This document shows positions 8,868-16,320 of a stretch of 64,000 bases of DNA, piece by piece (position 1 is the first letter of the stretch; the number at the start of each line of letters is the position of its first letter). This DNA comes from Microbacterium marinum. Its GTDB lineage: Bacteria; Actinomycetota; Actinomycetes; Actinomycetales; Microbacteriaceae. A model generated the notes under the pieces. It had not been told where the DNA came from and did no database searches. It saw nothing but the letters and a program-made list of their open reading frames with translations. The position numbers were made by a program, and so were the translations under genes. Where the stretch lies: NCBI RefSeq assembly GCF_014204835.1, contig NZ_JACHMD010000001.1:496001-560000 (forward strand), written 5' to 3'.

Positions 8868-10176
8868 CGACGCTCTCGAGCTTCGCAGCGGGAGCGTGGT
8901 CGCCGTCGACACCGAGACCCTCCGCGCAGCGGCCGCCCGGTTGGAGCTGCTGTCCGACGACACCGAAGCGGTGCGCGCGAGTCTGAGCGAGGCGCTCTCG
9001 GCGCTGTACGCGACGCGGTCGGTGTCGGCCTCGGCGGGGTCGCTGCAGCACCTGATGCACCGCGCCAGCGACCTCGTCACCCGGGCGGGCGACCTCGCGC
9101 GGGGCCTGCGAACGATGGCGACCACGTACGAGTTCGTCGAGCTCGAGGCGCGGAAAGCCGCCGCCCTGGCGGCGGGCGACACCGCGGCGGCCCTCGACTA
9201 CACGCTCCGCTCGCAGGAGCTCGCCGCGTCGTCCCCCGATGCGGCGCGACTGGCCGAGCTCGTCGTGCAGGCGCGCCCCGATCCGCACGGCGACATCCTG
9301 ACGCAGCTGTTCTTCGGCACGCTCCCGTTCGGCGCGGTCGGTGCGGGTGTCTTCGGACTCGGCGGCGTCCTCCTGGCCGCTGCCAAGGGATTCGGGCTCG
9401 GCGCGGTCCCTGCCGACAGCCGGCACCTCCGCCTCGCCCCGACGCCCCGCGTCACCCTCCGCGAGGCGAACGCCGGCACGGCTCCGGCGACCCTGCGCGA
9501 CGTCGCGGCACGCGTGCCGACCGGCGATCCCGGCGGCATCCGTGTCGAGAGGTATGCGATGCCCGGCGGCGGGCGACGCTTCGCGCTGTACCTCACCGGG
9601 ACGCGCTCGATCGGCGGCCCCGACGTGTTCGACATGGGATCGAACACGAACCTGTATCTGCGGAAGGATGCCGAGTCGCTCGCCGCCGCGCGCATCGCGC
9701 TGCAGCGCGCCGGCGCCGAGCCGGGCGATGCCGTGCTCGTCAGCGGGCACTCGCAGGGAGCGATGGCCGCGAGCCGGCTCGCGCTCGAGGGGGAGTACGA
9801 CATCACCGCGATGGTCGGCTTCGGCAATCCGATCCAGGCCGACCTCGGGCCGGACACCCTGCAGGTCGACGTGCGTCACACCGACGACCCGGTGTCGGCG
9901 CTCGCCGCCGGAGGGCACGACGCCTCGATCGGCGCTCCCGGAAGCTTCGTCGCGGAGCGTTCGGCGGACCCGCTGCCCACCCTCGGCGACCTCCGCGTGC
10001 AGGTGCATCAGATGGACGCCTACATGGCGTCGGCCGAGATGCTCGATGCGTCGACCGACCCGCGCATGGACGCGGTGAGGGAGCGTCTCGCGGAGCTCGG
10101 GACGGCGGCATCCGTGGAGGTGTTCGTCTACGACGCCGAGTCCACCGTCAGCGCTTCGTCTGAGGACGGAGGATGA
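8860..10176 (+). CDS. Lipase-like alpha/beta hydrolase with helical N-terminal domain
   Basis: A 438-residue protein. Residues 1-140 form a helical, WXG100/PPE-like region (VDTETLRAAAARLELLSDDT onward); a glycine-rich hydrophobic segment (FGAVGAGVFGLGGVLLAAAK) lies at about 155-178; the C-terminal half carries the nucleophile elbow GHSQG near residue 297 (VLVSGHSQGAMAASRL). The architecture matches actinobacterial hydrolases made next to ESX-like small proteins. It starts inside the upstream gene (8-base overlap) and its 3' end overlaps the convergent holin-like gene by 29 bases. Substrate and export route are unknown. Confidence 0.75.
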   Translation: MGDDALELRSGSVVAVDTETLRAAAARLELLSDDTEAVRASLSEALSALYATRSVSASAGSLQHLMHRASDLVTRAGDLARGLRTMATTYEFVELEARKAAALAAGDTAAALDYTLRSQELAASSPDAARLAELVVQARPDPHGDILTQLFFGTLPFGAVGAGVFGLGGVLLAAAKGFGLGAVPADSRHLRLAPTPRVTLREANAGTAPATLRDVAARVPTGDPGGIRVERYAMPGGGRRFALYLTGTRSIGGPDVFDMGSNTNLYLRKDAESLAAARIALQRAGAEPGDAVLVSGHSQGAMAASRLALEGEYDITAMVGFGNPIQADLGPDTLQVDVRHTDDPVSALAAGGHDASIGAPGSFVAERSADPLPTLGDLRVQVHQMDAYMASAEMLDASTDPRMDAVRERLAELGTAASVEVFVYDAESTVSASSEDGG

Positions 10177-10540
10177 TGCCGAAGATCCAGTTGATGATCG
10201 AGATCACGAGAGCCGCGATCACACCGAGCCAGAAGCTCTCGACCGTGAGACCCCAGCCCCACCACTCGGTGAACCAGCCGGTGAGCCAGAACAGGAAGCC
10301 GTTGATGATCAGCGAGATCAGGCCGAGGGTCAGGATGTAGAGCGGGAACGCGAGGATCTTCAGAACGGTGCCGATCACCGTGTTCACGATCGCGAAGACG
10401 GCGGCCACGGCGAGCAGCGACAGGACGAACTGCAGTGTCTCGCCGGGGGCGAACGGGGTCACCTCGACCCGCAGCGGCTCGATCAGGGTGACGACCCAGA
10501 TCGCGAACGCGTTGATCACGACGCGGATGATGAAGCGCAT
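10148..10540 (-). CDS. Phage holin family 4-like membrane protein
   Basis: A 130-residue protein with four transmembrane helices, matching the mycobacterial 4-TMS 'holin superfamily IV' (Phage_holin_4_2): FIIRVVINAFAIWVV, then FAIVNTVIGTVLKILAFPLY and LTLGLISLIINGFLFWLTGW. In actinobacteria this family is chromosomal and its role is unknown; there is no phage context here. It is convergent with the lipase-like gene and overlaps its end by 29 bases. Confidence 0.82.
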   Translation of the reverse strand: MRFIIRVVINAFAIWVVTLIEPLRVEVTPFAPGETLQFVLSLLAVAAVFAIVNTVIGTVLKILAFPLYILTLGLISLIINGFLFWLTGWFTEWWGWGLTVESFWLGVIAALVISIINWIFGIILRPQTKR

Positions 10541-10628
10541 ATCCGCAGTCTCCCACGGCCGACCGCACCCGCACAGGGTCTTGCGCGGGGGACACAGGTC
10601 CGTGCTCCCCGACCGGAGAGCGGCCTCC

Positions 10629-10641
10629 TAGACTCGGGTGC
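10629..10641 (+). promoter_or_regulatory. -10 box of leaderless hisC transcript
   Basis: TAGACT at 10629-10634 ends seven bases before the GTG start at 10642, so transcription probably begins on the start codon. No Shine-Dalgarno sequence fits in the gap. Confidence 0.5.
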
Positions 10642-11706
10642 GTGACCGACATCCCCGTCCGCGTTCGTCCCGAGATCGCCGCACTCCCCGCCTACAAGCA
10701 GGGCAAGCAGGCCGGTGCGACGGCGTACAAACTGTCCAGCAACGAGAACCCGTTCGACCCGCTGCCCGGCGTCGTCTCGGCCGTGCAGGCGGCGACCGCG
10801 TTCAACCGGTACCCCGACGCGCTCGCCGGCCGGCTGCGCGATCGTCTCGCGCAGCGCTACGACGTCAGCGCCGACCGCGTGCACGTGGCGGCGGGGTCTG
10901 TCTCGATCCTGTACCAGCTCGCCCAGGCCGTGGCGACGGTGGGCGACGAGATCGTCCTCCCGTGGCGTTCGTTCGAGGCCTACCCCGGGATCGTCACGGT
11001 CACGGGAGCCACCGCGGTCATGGTCCCCCTGACGGATGCCGCGGAGAACGACCTCACCGCGATGGCCGCCGCGGTGACCGACCGCACCCGCGCGATCTTC
11101 GTCTGCACGCCCAACAACCCGACGGGGGCGATCGTGACGCAGGCCGCGTTCGACGCGTTCGTCGCGGCGATCCCGTCCGACGTGCTCATCGTCCTCGACG
11201 AGGCCTACGCCGAGTTCGTCACGACGCCCGACGCGGTGGACGGGACGGCGGTCGTCGCCGCCGGCCACGAGAACGTCGTCGTGCTCCGCACCTTCTCGAA
11301 GGCCTACGGCCTCGCGGGCCTGCGCATCGGGTACGCGATCGGGCATCCGCGCATCCTCGATGTCGCCCGCAGCGCCGGCATCCCGCTGTCGGTCACGGCG
11401 CAGGCCGAGGCGGCGGCGCTCGCCAGCCTCGACGCCGAGGAGGAGCTCCGGGCACGCGTCGCCGCGGTGTCCGCGCGGCGCGACGCACTGGTGTCCCGCC
11501 TGCGCGACGCAGGCTGGGACGTGCCCGACGCACAGGGCAACTTCGTGTGGCTTCCCGCGGGGGAGCGGTCGCTCGAGGTCGCTGCCGCGTTCGAGGCCGC
11601 CGACCTCGTCGTCCGTCCCTTCGCCGGCGACGGCGTGCGTGTCTCGGTCGGCGAAGAGGAGTCCGTCGAGCGGGTCGTCGCCGTCGCGGCATCCGTTCGT
11701 CCCTGA
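10642..11706 (+). CDS. hisC: Histidinol-phosphate aminotransferase
   Basis: A 354-residue PLP-dependent fold-type I aminotransferase that forms histidinol phosphate from imidazole-acetol phosphate in histidine synthesis; homologs also take aromatic amino acids. Seen: KLSSNENPF (30-38), TPNNPTG (Asn159), DEAYAEF (Asp186, Tyr189), and the Schiff-base lysine Lys220 in RTFSKAYGLAGLRIGY. Length is typical. It is not next to other his genes, so an aromatic aminotransferase role is also possible. Confidence 0.9.
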   Translation: MTDIPVRVRPEIAALPAYKQGKQAGATAYKLSSNENPFDPLPGVVSAVQAATAFNRYPDALAGRLRDRLAQRYDVSADRVHVAAGSVSILYQLAQAVATVGDEIVLPWRSFEAYPGIVTVTGATAVMVPLTDAAENDLTAMAAAVTDRTRAIFVCTPNNPTGAIVTQAAFDAFVAAIPSDVLIVLDEAYAEFVTTPDAVDGTAVVAAGHENVVVLRTFSKAYGLAGLRIGYAIGHPRILDVARSAGIPLSVTAQAEAAALASLDAEEELRARVAAVSARRDALVSRLRDAGWDVPDAQGNFVWLPAGERSLEVAAAFEAADLVVRPFAGDGVRVSVGEEESVERVVAVAASVRP

Positions 11707-11738
11707 CGCGACGCCGCGGCCATGCCGCGCCGCGCGGG

Positions 11739-13196
11739 TCAGGTCCGCGTCGTCTTCGGCGTGCGCGTGAAGAGGGTCTCGGTCTGCTCGAGCTCCATGC
11801 CCTTGGTCTCGGGCACACGCCACGCGACATAGACGAACGAGAGCGCGGCGAACAGGGCGTACATGCCGTATGTGACCGGCAGCGACCACCCCGACATCGC
11901 CGGGAACGAGACCGTGATGAGGAAGTTCGCGATCCACTGCGCCGCGGCGGCGACGCCGAGCGCCTTGCCGCGGATGCGGCTGGGGAAGATCTCGCCGAGG
12001 AGCACCCACACGAGCGGACCCCACGAGGCGCCGAAGCCGACGACGAAGAGGTTCGCCGCGACCAGCGCGATCGGTCCCCAGGCGCCGGGGAGCGTCGGCT
12101 CGCCGTCGACCTGCTCCGCGAACGAGAACGCGAGCGCCATCGTCGCGAGCGACAGGGTCATGAGCACCGACCCGGTCAGCAGGATGGGCTTGCGCCCGAC
12201 CCGGTCGACGAGCCAGATCGCGATGAGGGTCACGACGACGTTGGTGACCGAGGTGATCACGCTGATGAGCAGGGAGTCGCTCTCCTCGAAGCCGACCGCC
12301 TTCCACAGCGTCGTCGAGTAGTAGAAGATCACGTTGATGCCGACGAACTGCTGGAACGTCGACAGGATGATGCCGACCCAGACGATGCCCTGCAGGCCGA
12401 GGACGGGGCCGCGCAGCGACGCGCCCTTGCTCTTCTGGTCCTGTTCGATCGCCGAGCGGATCTCGTTGACCGACTTGTCGAGGTCGGCCTGCGGCACGAG
12501 GCGGGCGAAGATCTCGCGGGCCTCGTCGGTGCGCCCCTTCGCGAGGAGGTACCGCGGCGACTCCGGCATCGTGAACGCGAGCGCGCCGTAGACCAGGGCG
12601 GGGATGACGCCGACGAGGAACATCCAGCGCCAGGCTTCGAGGCCCCACCACAGCTGTTCGGCGGCGCCGCCCGCGGTGTTCGCGAGCACGGCATCCGAGA
12701 GAAGGGCCGCGAAGATGCCGAGCGTGATCGCGAGCTGCTGCAGCGATGCGAGGCCACCGCGGATCTGGCGCGGGGCGATCTCGGCGATGTACGCGGGGGC
12801 GACGACCGAGGCGATGCCGATGCCGATGCCGCCGACGACGCGCCAGATGATCAGGTCGGGCACGCTGAAGGTCAGTCCCGAACCGATCGACGAGACGAGG
12901 AACATCACGGCGCCGAGCATCATCGTCTTGAGGCGGCCCCACCGGTCGGAGAGTCCGCCGGCGATGATCGCACCGGCGGCGCAGCCCAGCAGTGCGACGG
13001 CGACGACGAAGCCGGTGAGCACCGGGTCGAGCTCGAAGTTGCCAGAGATCGCATCGACCGCGCCGTTGATGACCGACGAGTCGAAGCCGAACAGGAAGCC
13101 ACCCACCGCGGCGGCGACCGACAGTCCGATCGCCCGCCTTCCGTAGGGGCTCTTCAACGAGAAGGCGTCGGCGGGGATCGTTCCTGTCTTGCTCAT
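11739..13196 (-). CDS. Sugar porter family MFS transporter
   Basis: A 485-residue, 12-helix sugar:H+ symporter of the major facilitator superfamily. Family signatures are all present: GGFLFGFDSSVINGA in helix 1, DRWGRLK between helices 2 and 3, PESPRYLLAKGR before the central loop, QQFVGINVIFYYS in helix 7, DRVGRKP and the closing PETKGMELEQ. It lies downstream of lacI on the same strand, separated by a broken small gene and a strong GC hairpin, so it is a likely member of the LacI-controlled sugar regulon. The sugar is not determined; the gene context points to glucosides. Confidence 0.94.
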   Translation of the reverse strand: MSKTGTIPADAFSLKSPYGRRAIGLSVAAAVGGFLFGFDSSVINGAVDAISGNFELDPVLTGFVVAVALLGCAAGAIIAGGLSDRWGRLKTMMLGAVMFLVSSIGSGLTFSVPDLIIWRVVGGIGIGIASVVAPAYIAEIAPRQIRGGLASLQQLAITLGIFAALLSDAVLANTAGGAAEQLWWGLEAWRWMFLVGVIPALVYGALAFTMPESPRYLLAKGRTDEAREIFARLVPQADLDKSVNEIRSAIEQDQKSKGASLRGPVLGLQGIVWVGIILSTFQQFVGINVIFYYSTTLWKAVGFEESDSLLISVITSVTNVVVTLIAIWLVDRVGRKPILLTGSVLMTLSLATMALAFSFAEQVDGEPTLPGAWGPIALVAANLFVVGFGASWGPLVWVLLGEIFPSRIRGKALGVAAAAQWIANFLITVSFPAMSGWSLPVTYGMYALFAALSFVYVAWRVPETKGMELEQTETLFTRTPKTTRT

Positions 13197-13223
13197 GAGC
13201 GACGACGCTACGCCTGTCGTGAT

Positions 13224-13251
13224 CGCCGCGCGCGGCCTTGCGCGCGCGGCG
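13224..13251. terminator. Strong GC hairpin ahead of the sugar porter
   Basis: CGCCGCGCGCG (13224-13234) pairs perfectly with CGCGCGCGGCG (13241-13251) around a 6-base loop. It lies between the broken small gene and the sugar porter start. There is no T-run on the minus strand, so it may act as an attenuator or an mRNA boundary rather than a full terminator. Confidence 0.5.
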
Positions 13252-13266
13252 AAAACCGCCTAGCGG

Positions 13267-13523
13267 CTAGGCGGGGGTGAAGCCGAGCTTGTCCGCGCCG
13301 CGGGCAATCCACGGATGCCGAGCGAACGCGTCCCACACGAGAGTCGACCCGAGAGCGGCGGCGCCGAGCAGTGCGGTCGCCCCCTTGTTCAACCCGTAGC
13401 GGGGCTCCGCGTACCAGGGCTCGTCGCCTTCGAGGTTCACGCCGTCGGTGGCGCCCCATTCGTTCCAGGCGCCCGGGTGCTCGTCGCGGAGTACCCGGAG
13501 CGCGGGCGCGACCTCGTCTTCAT
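13267..13523 (-). pseudogene. Small gene with a frameshift at its start
   Basis: A frame of about 85 codons ending at TAG 13267-13269 reads like a real protein (VLRDEHPGAWNEWGATDG, then a hydrophobic GATALLGAAALGSTLVWDAF, ending GADKLGFTPA), but it contains no start codon back to the lacI stop. An ATG at 13523 with a good AAGGAGG site lies one base out of frame with it. Adding one G after that ATG would join start and body. It is either a one-base deletion, a sequencing error, or a frameshifted gene. The family is not recognised. Confidence 0.55.
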
Positions 13524-13575
13524 CGGAACCTCCTTGTTCCTCGTGTGGGCCGGACGGTCCTCGTCCGGCGGAGTG

Positions 13576-14625
13576 TCAGCCGGCCGCTCCCGGGAGGGCG
13601 CTCGGTGCGTCGGACGGTGCGCAGCCGCACGACTCGCGGATCACGAGTCGGGTCTCGAGCACGGTGCGGGAGGCGAGGTCGTCGCCGAGCGCTCCGGCCG
13701 CAGCGTGCGCGCCGAGTTCGGCGACGGGCTGATGGACGGTGGTGAGTCGGGGCGACGCGATCTCGGCGAGCGACTGATCGTCGAAGCCGGTGATCGCGAC
13801 ATCGGCCGGGATACGGTGCCCGAGGCCGGGGAGAGTGGCGAGCAAGCCGATCGCGAGCTCGTCGTTGGCGCACACCAGCGCGTCGGGCAACGCGCCATTC
13901 TCGTGGACCTGGCGGGCCGCGAGGGCGCCGCTGCGCACATCGAGTCCGTAGTGGAGCGGGTCGCCCGCCTCGGCGAGGTCGTGCGCGGCGAGGGCATCGC
14001 GGAATCCGGCGTAGCGGAGCGTCGTGTCGGGGGAGCCGGCGGGCTCGCCGACGAACTGCAGCCGTCGGTGGCCGTGCACCTCGATCAGGTGCCGCGTGAG
14101 CTCCTCGGCCGCAGCGCGACCATCGGTGAGGACGGACGGCGCGGTGTCGCTCTCGCCCGCGACGAGGACGATGCGCGAGGTCTTCGCGAGCCGCTCGAGC
14201 TCCTGCTCGGGCAGCGTGCCGCCGGCGATGATGAGTCCGTCGGTGCGCTCGGCGAGCTGGCGGACGGATGCCGCGGCGTCGGGGCGCAGGTGCGTGCCGA
14301 GCACGTTGATCGCGACGCCGCGCTGGATCGCGACCGACTCGGCACCCTCGATGAGCGCGGCGAAGTACGGACCGCCGAGACCGGGGAGGACGATGCCGAG
14401 GGTGTTGGTCCGCTGGTATGACAGGGCGCGACCGAGCGAGGAGGGCGTGTAGCCGAGACGGTCGATCGCTTCCTGCACGCGCTGCTTCGTCTCGCCGGTG
14501 ACGCGTGGGTCGTCGTGGGTGACCCGCGACACGGTGGCGACGGAGACGCCGGCTTCGCGGGCGATGTCGCGGATGGTGGGCCGTGTGGGCGCGGCGCCGG
14601 ATCGGCGGGTGGTGCGAGTGCTCAT
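13576..14625 (-). CDS. LacI-family transcription regulator
   Basis: A 349-residue sugar-responsive repressor. The N-terminal HTH and hinge are clear (TIRDIAREAGVSVATVSRVT, residues 17-36; RLGYTPSSLGRAL), followed by a periplasmic-binding-protein-like effector domain (NTLGIVLPGLGGPYFAALIE). ATG 14625 follows GAGGAGG; an in-frame ATG at 14664 is rejected because it overlaps the operator. Two operator palindromes lie just upstream and two more in front of the GH13-GH1 operon, so it very likely represses itself, the downstream sugar porter and those glycosidases. Confidence 0.93.
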   Translation of the reverse strand: MSTRTTRRSGAAPTRPTIRDIAREAGVSVATVSRVTHDDPRVTGETKQRVQEAIDRLGYTPSSLGRALSYQRTNTLGIVLPGLGGPYFAALIEGAESVAIQRGVAINVLGTHLRPDAAASVRQLAERTDGLIIAGGTLPEQELERLAKTSRIVLVAGESDTAPSVLTDGRAAAEELTRHLIEVHGHRRLQFVGEPAGSPDTTLRYAGFRDALAAHDLAEAGDPLHYGLDVRSGALAARQVHENGALPDALVCANDELAIGLLATLPGLGHRIPADVAITGFDDQSLAEIASPRLTTVHQPVAELGAHAAAGALGDDLASRTVLETRLVIRESCGCAPSDAPSALPGAAG

Positions 14626-14662
14626 CCCAGCGTCACCTCCTCGTGAGTGCGGGATTACGGTC

Positions 14663-14710
14663 ATGTAACCGGATACATCGAGCGACTGTAGCGGATGGTA
14701 ACCGGTTACA
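14663..14710. promoter_or_regulatory. Two LacI operators at the lacI promoter
   Basis: ATGTAACCGGATACAT (14663-14678, imperfect) and GTAACCGGTTAC (14698-14709, perfect) share the core of the two sites before the GH13 gene. Their centres are 33 bp apart, about three helical turns. Palindromes with a central CG are typical LacI/GalR-family sites. Confidence 0.85.
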
Positions 14711-14733
14711 TCAACCCCTCGTCCGCACGCGGG

Positions 14734-15180
14734 TCAGGACGAAACGGCGCGCAACGCGTCGCCGTACCAGCGGTCGTAGGCCGCCCAGGGCTCGCCCCGC
14801 TCCGCCCGGATCGCCGCGATGTGGGTCGTCAGCGGGTCGACCAGCGTGAACCACTCGCCGCCCTCGCGCAGCGCGGCGAACTCCCGGTGACGCTGCTGCT
14901 CGAGCGCCCGTCCGCCGGGCTCGAAGGCGAGGAGCTCATCGTGCCGGATGACGCTCAAGCGCTGCTGGGGACTGGCCGACGTGCCGATCTTCACCCGGTC
15001 GGCGTAGCGCAGGTAGTAGACGACCGCGACGCGCGGACGCGGCAGGTCGCCGTCCGGTGCGTCACCCAAGCGCCAGCCGCACCGGTCGCAGTGCCACGCG
15101 GAGCATCCGATGCCGGTCCGCAGGCGCTCGCCGAGCTCACCTCCGCAGACGCGGCACGGCGAAGGCATGGTCTCGGGCAC
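14734..15180 (-). CDS. Zinc-ribbon plus GIY-YIG (T5orf172-like) protein
   Basis: A 148-residue protein. The first 40 residues hold four cysteines in two CxxC pairs (CRVCG and CDRCG), a probable zinc ribbon. Residues 50-120 match the T5orf172/GIY-YIG fold (VYYLRYADRVKIGTSASPQQ, then ALEQQRHREFAALREGGEWF), with Tyr-Tyr, Lys-Ile-Gly and a Glu in EWF. This suggests a nicking or DNA-binding role, unproven. Start may be at 15180 or the in-frame ATG at 15168. It lies between the lacI operators and a palindromic repeat, unrelated in function to the sugar genes. Confidence 0.7.
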   Translation of the reverse strand: MPETMPSPCRVCGGELGERLRTGIGCSAWHCDRCGWRLGDAPDGDLPRPRVAVVYYLRYADRVKIGTSASPQQRLSVIRHDELLAFEPGGRALEQQRHREFAALREGGEWFTLVDPLTTHIAAIRAERGEPWAAYDRWYGDALRAVSS

Positions 15181-15239
15181 CGGCCCAGTCTGCGCCAGCC
15201 CTCCGACACCGCGGCATCCGCTTGTCGCTCGGTCTGATT

Positions 15240-15312
15240 CCGCGAGACAGCAGGCGGAACCCCAGACGTCGACAACGAACCGACGTCTCGGGTTCCCACT
15301 GCTGTCTCGCGG
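15240..15312. repeat. 73-bp palindromic intergenic element
   Basis: CCGCGAGACAGCAG (15240-15253) is answered by CTGCTGTCTCGCGG (15299-15312). Inside, GGAACCC and CGACGT-type arms also pair, leaving only a short loop. It lies between divergent genes. Nearly the whole length can fold, like the two other palindromic families in the window. Confidence 0.8.
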
Positions 15313-15369
15313 TCAGGGGAGCCAGGGGGTTGCGGAGCCGGGCGTCGCCAGCGCCCCGAGAATGGAACG

Positions 15370-15954
15370 ATGGCCACGCTGATCGTCACCGCGAACCCCG
15401 AGCCCGCCTCCCTGACCCGCGCGGTCGCCGACCGTCTCGCCGACGCGCTGCCCGAAGGATCGGCCGAGATCGCCGACCTCACCGCTGAGGGGTTCGACCC
15501 CCGGTGGACGACTGCCGACCGGCACGCCTACCTCGTCGCGGGCGACTACCCCGACGATGTCGCCGCCGAGATGGCGCGCGTCGACCGCAACGACCACATC
15601 GTCCTGGTCTTCCCGGTCTACTGGTGGTCGATGCCCGGGCTCCTCAAGGGCTGGATCGACCGCGTCTTCACGAACGGCTGGGCCTACGGGGTCGGCGACG
15701 GTGTCGGCATCCGTCCCGGCCTTGGACGCGTCACGATGCATCTGATCCCGATCGCCGGATCGGATGCCGCGCTCTATGCGCGCCGCGGTTACGACCGTTC
15801 CTTCGAGACGCAGATCACCGCCGGCATCATCGACTACTGCGGCATGACGCGCGGCGCGACCGCCTTCCTGTACGAGTCCGAGGAGCAGGGGACCGACGTG
15901 CCCGCGGCGATCGACGCCGTCGTCGCCGAGGTCGCCGCCGCCATCTCCGCCTGA
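15370..15954 (+). CDS. NAD(P)H-dependent flavodoxin-fold oxidoreductase
   Basis: A 194-residue cytosolic flavoprotein of the Flavodoxin_2/MdaB-KefG type, reducing quinones or similar acceptors. Seen: the nucleotide-binding start LIVTANPEPASLTRAV, the VLVFPVYWWSMPGLLKGWID block near 78-96 that packs on FMN/FAD, and FTNGWAYG after it. A GAGAAT hexamer ends 6 bases before the ATG, compatible with a leaderless start. It stands alone between two palindromic elements. Confidence 0.9.
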   Translation: MATLIVTANPEPASLTRAVADRLADALPEGSAEIADLTAEGFDPRWTTADRHAYLVAGDYPDDVAAEMARVDRNDHIVLVFPVYWWSMPGLLKGWIDRVFTNGWAYGVGDGVGIRPGLGRVTMHLIPIAGSDAALYARRGYDRSFETQITAGIIDYCGMTRGATAFLYESEEQGTDVPAAIDAVVAEVAAAISA

Positions 15955-16066
15955 CCCTCCGCGGCCCGCCCGCGGCTCAGCCGCCGCGGCGCGGCAACAC
16001 CTCCGGAGAAGCCGTCGCCTCGCCGATGCGAGCCGTGGAAATCCCGACGGCGCGCCACCGAGCGTC

Positions 16067-16146
16067 CATAACTCCTCAAAAACTGCGTCGCCGCCGCCGA
16101 AATTGCACGAATCCAGCCCCACTGGCGCGCCTTCTGAGGAGTTATG
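16067..16146. repeat. 80-bp palindromic element, TAACTCCTCA type, copy 1
   Basis: CATAACTCCTCA (16067-16078) and TGAGGAGTTATG (16135-16146) are perfect 12-bp terminal inverted repeats. The interior contains GGCGCGCC and a GAATCC block also present in the related copy at 51409-51498. No coding sequence inside. It lies between the oxidoreductase and the LacI operators. Confidence 0.8.
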
Positions 16147-16210
16147 AGCGGCGGAGTACGAACACCGCGCTGCCGCCGACCATCTCCAGCCCAGCCGCGC
16201 AGCGGTAGAG

Positions 16211-16253
16211 GTAACCGGTTACATCGGGTATCGTCCCCGTGGTAACCGGTTAC
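16211..16253. promoter_or_regulatory. Two LacI operators before the GH13-GH1 operon
   Basis: The 12-bp palindrome GTAACCGGTTAC occurs twice, at 16211-16222 and 16242-16253, centres 31 bp apart. It is identical to the perfect site in front of lacI (14698-14709). The pair brackets the likely promoter of the glycosidase operon. Confidence 0.88.
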
Positions 16254-16320
16254 ATCGAGGTCCCGGTCGCGACGGAGCGACCGGCCGGGACTGCACAGAC
16301 GCAGACAGGAGAGCGACCGG

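Noticed and set aside
10148-10540. Holin-like gene as a sign of a prophage
   Set aside because: No phage genes nearby; the family is chromosomal in actinobacteria.
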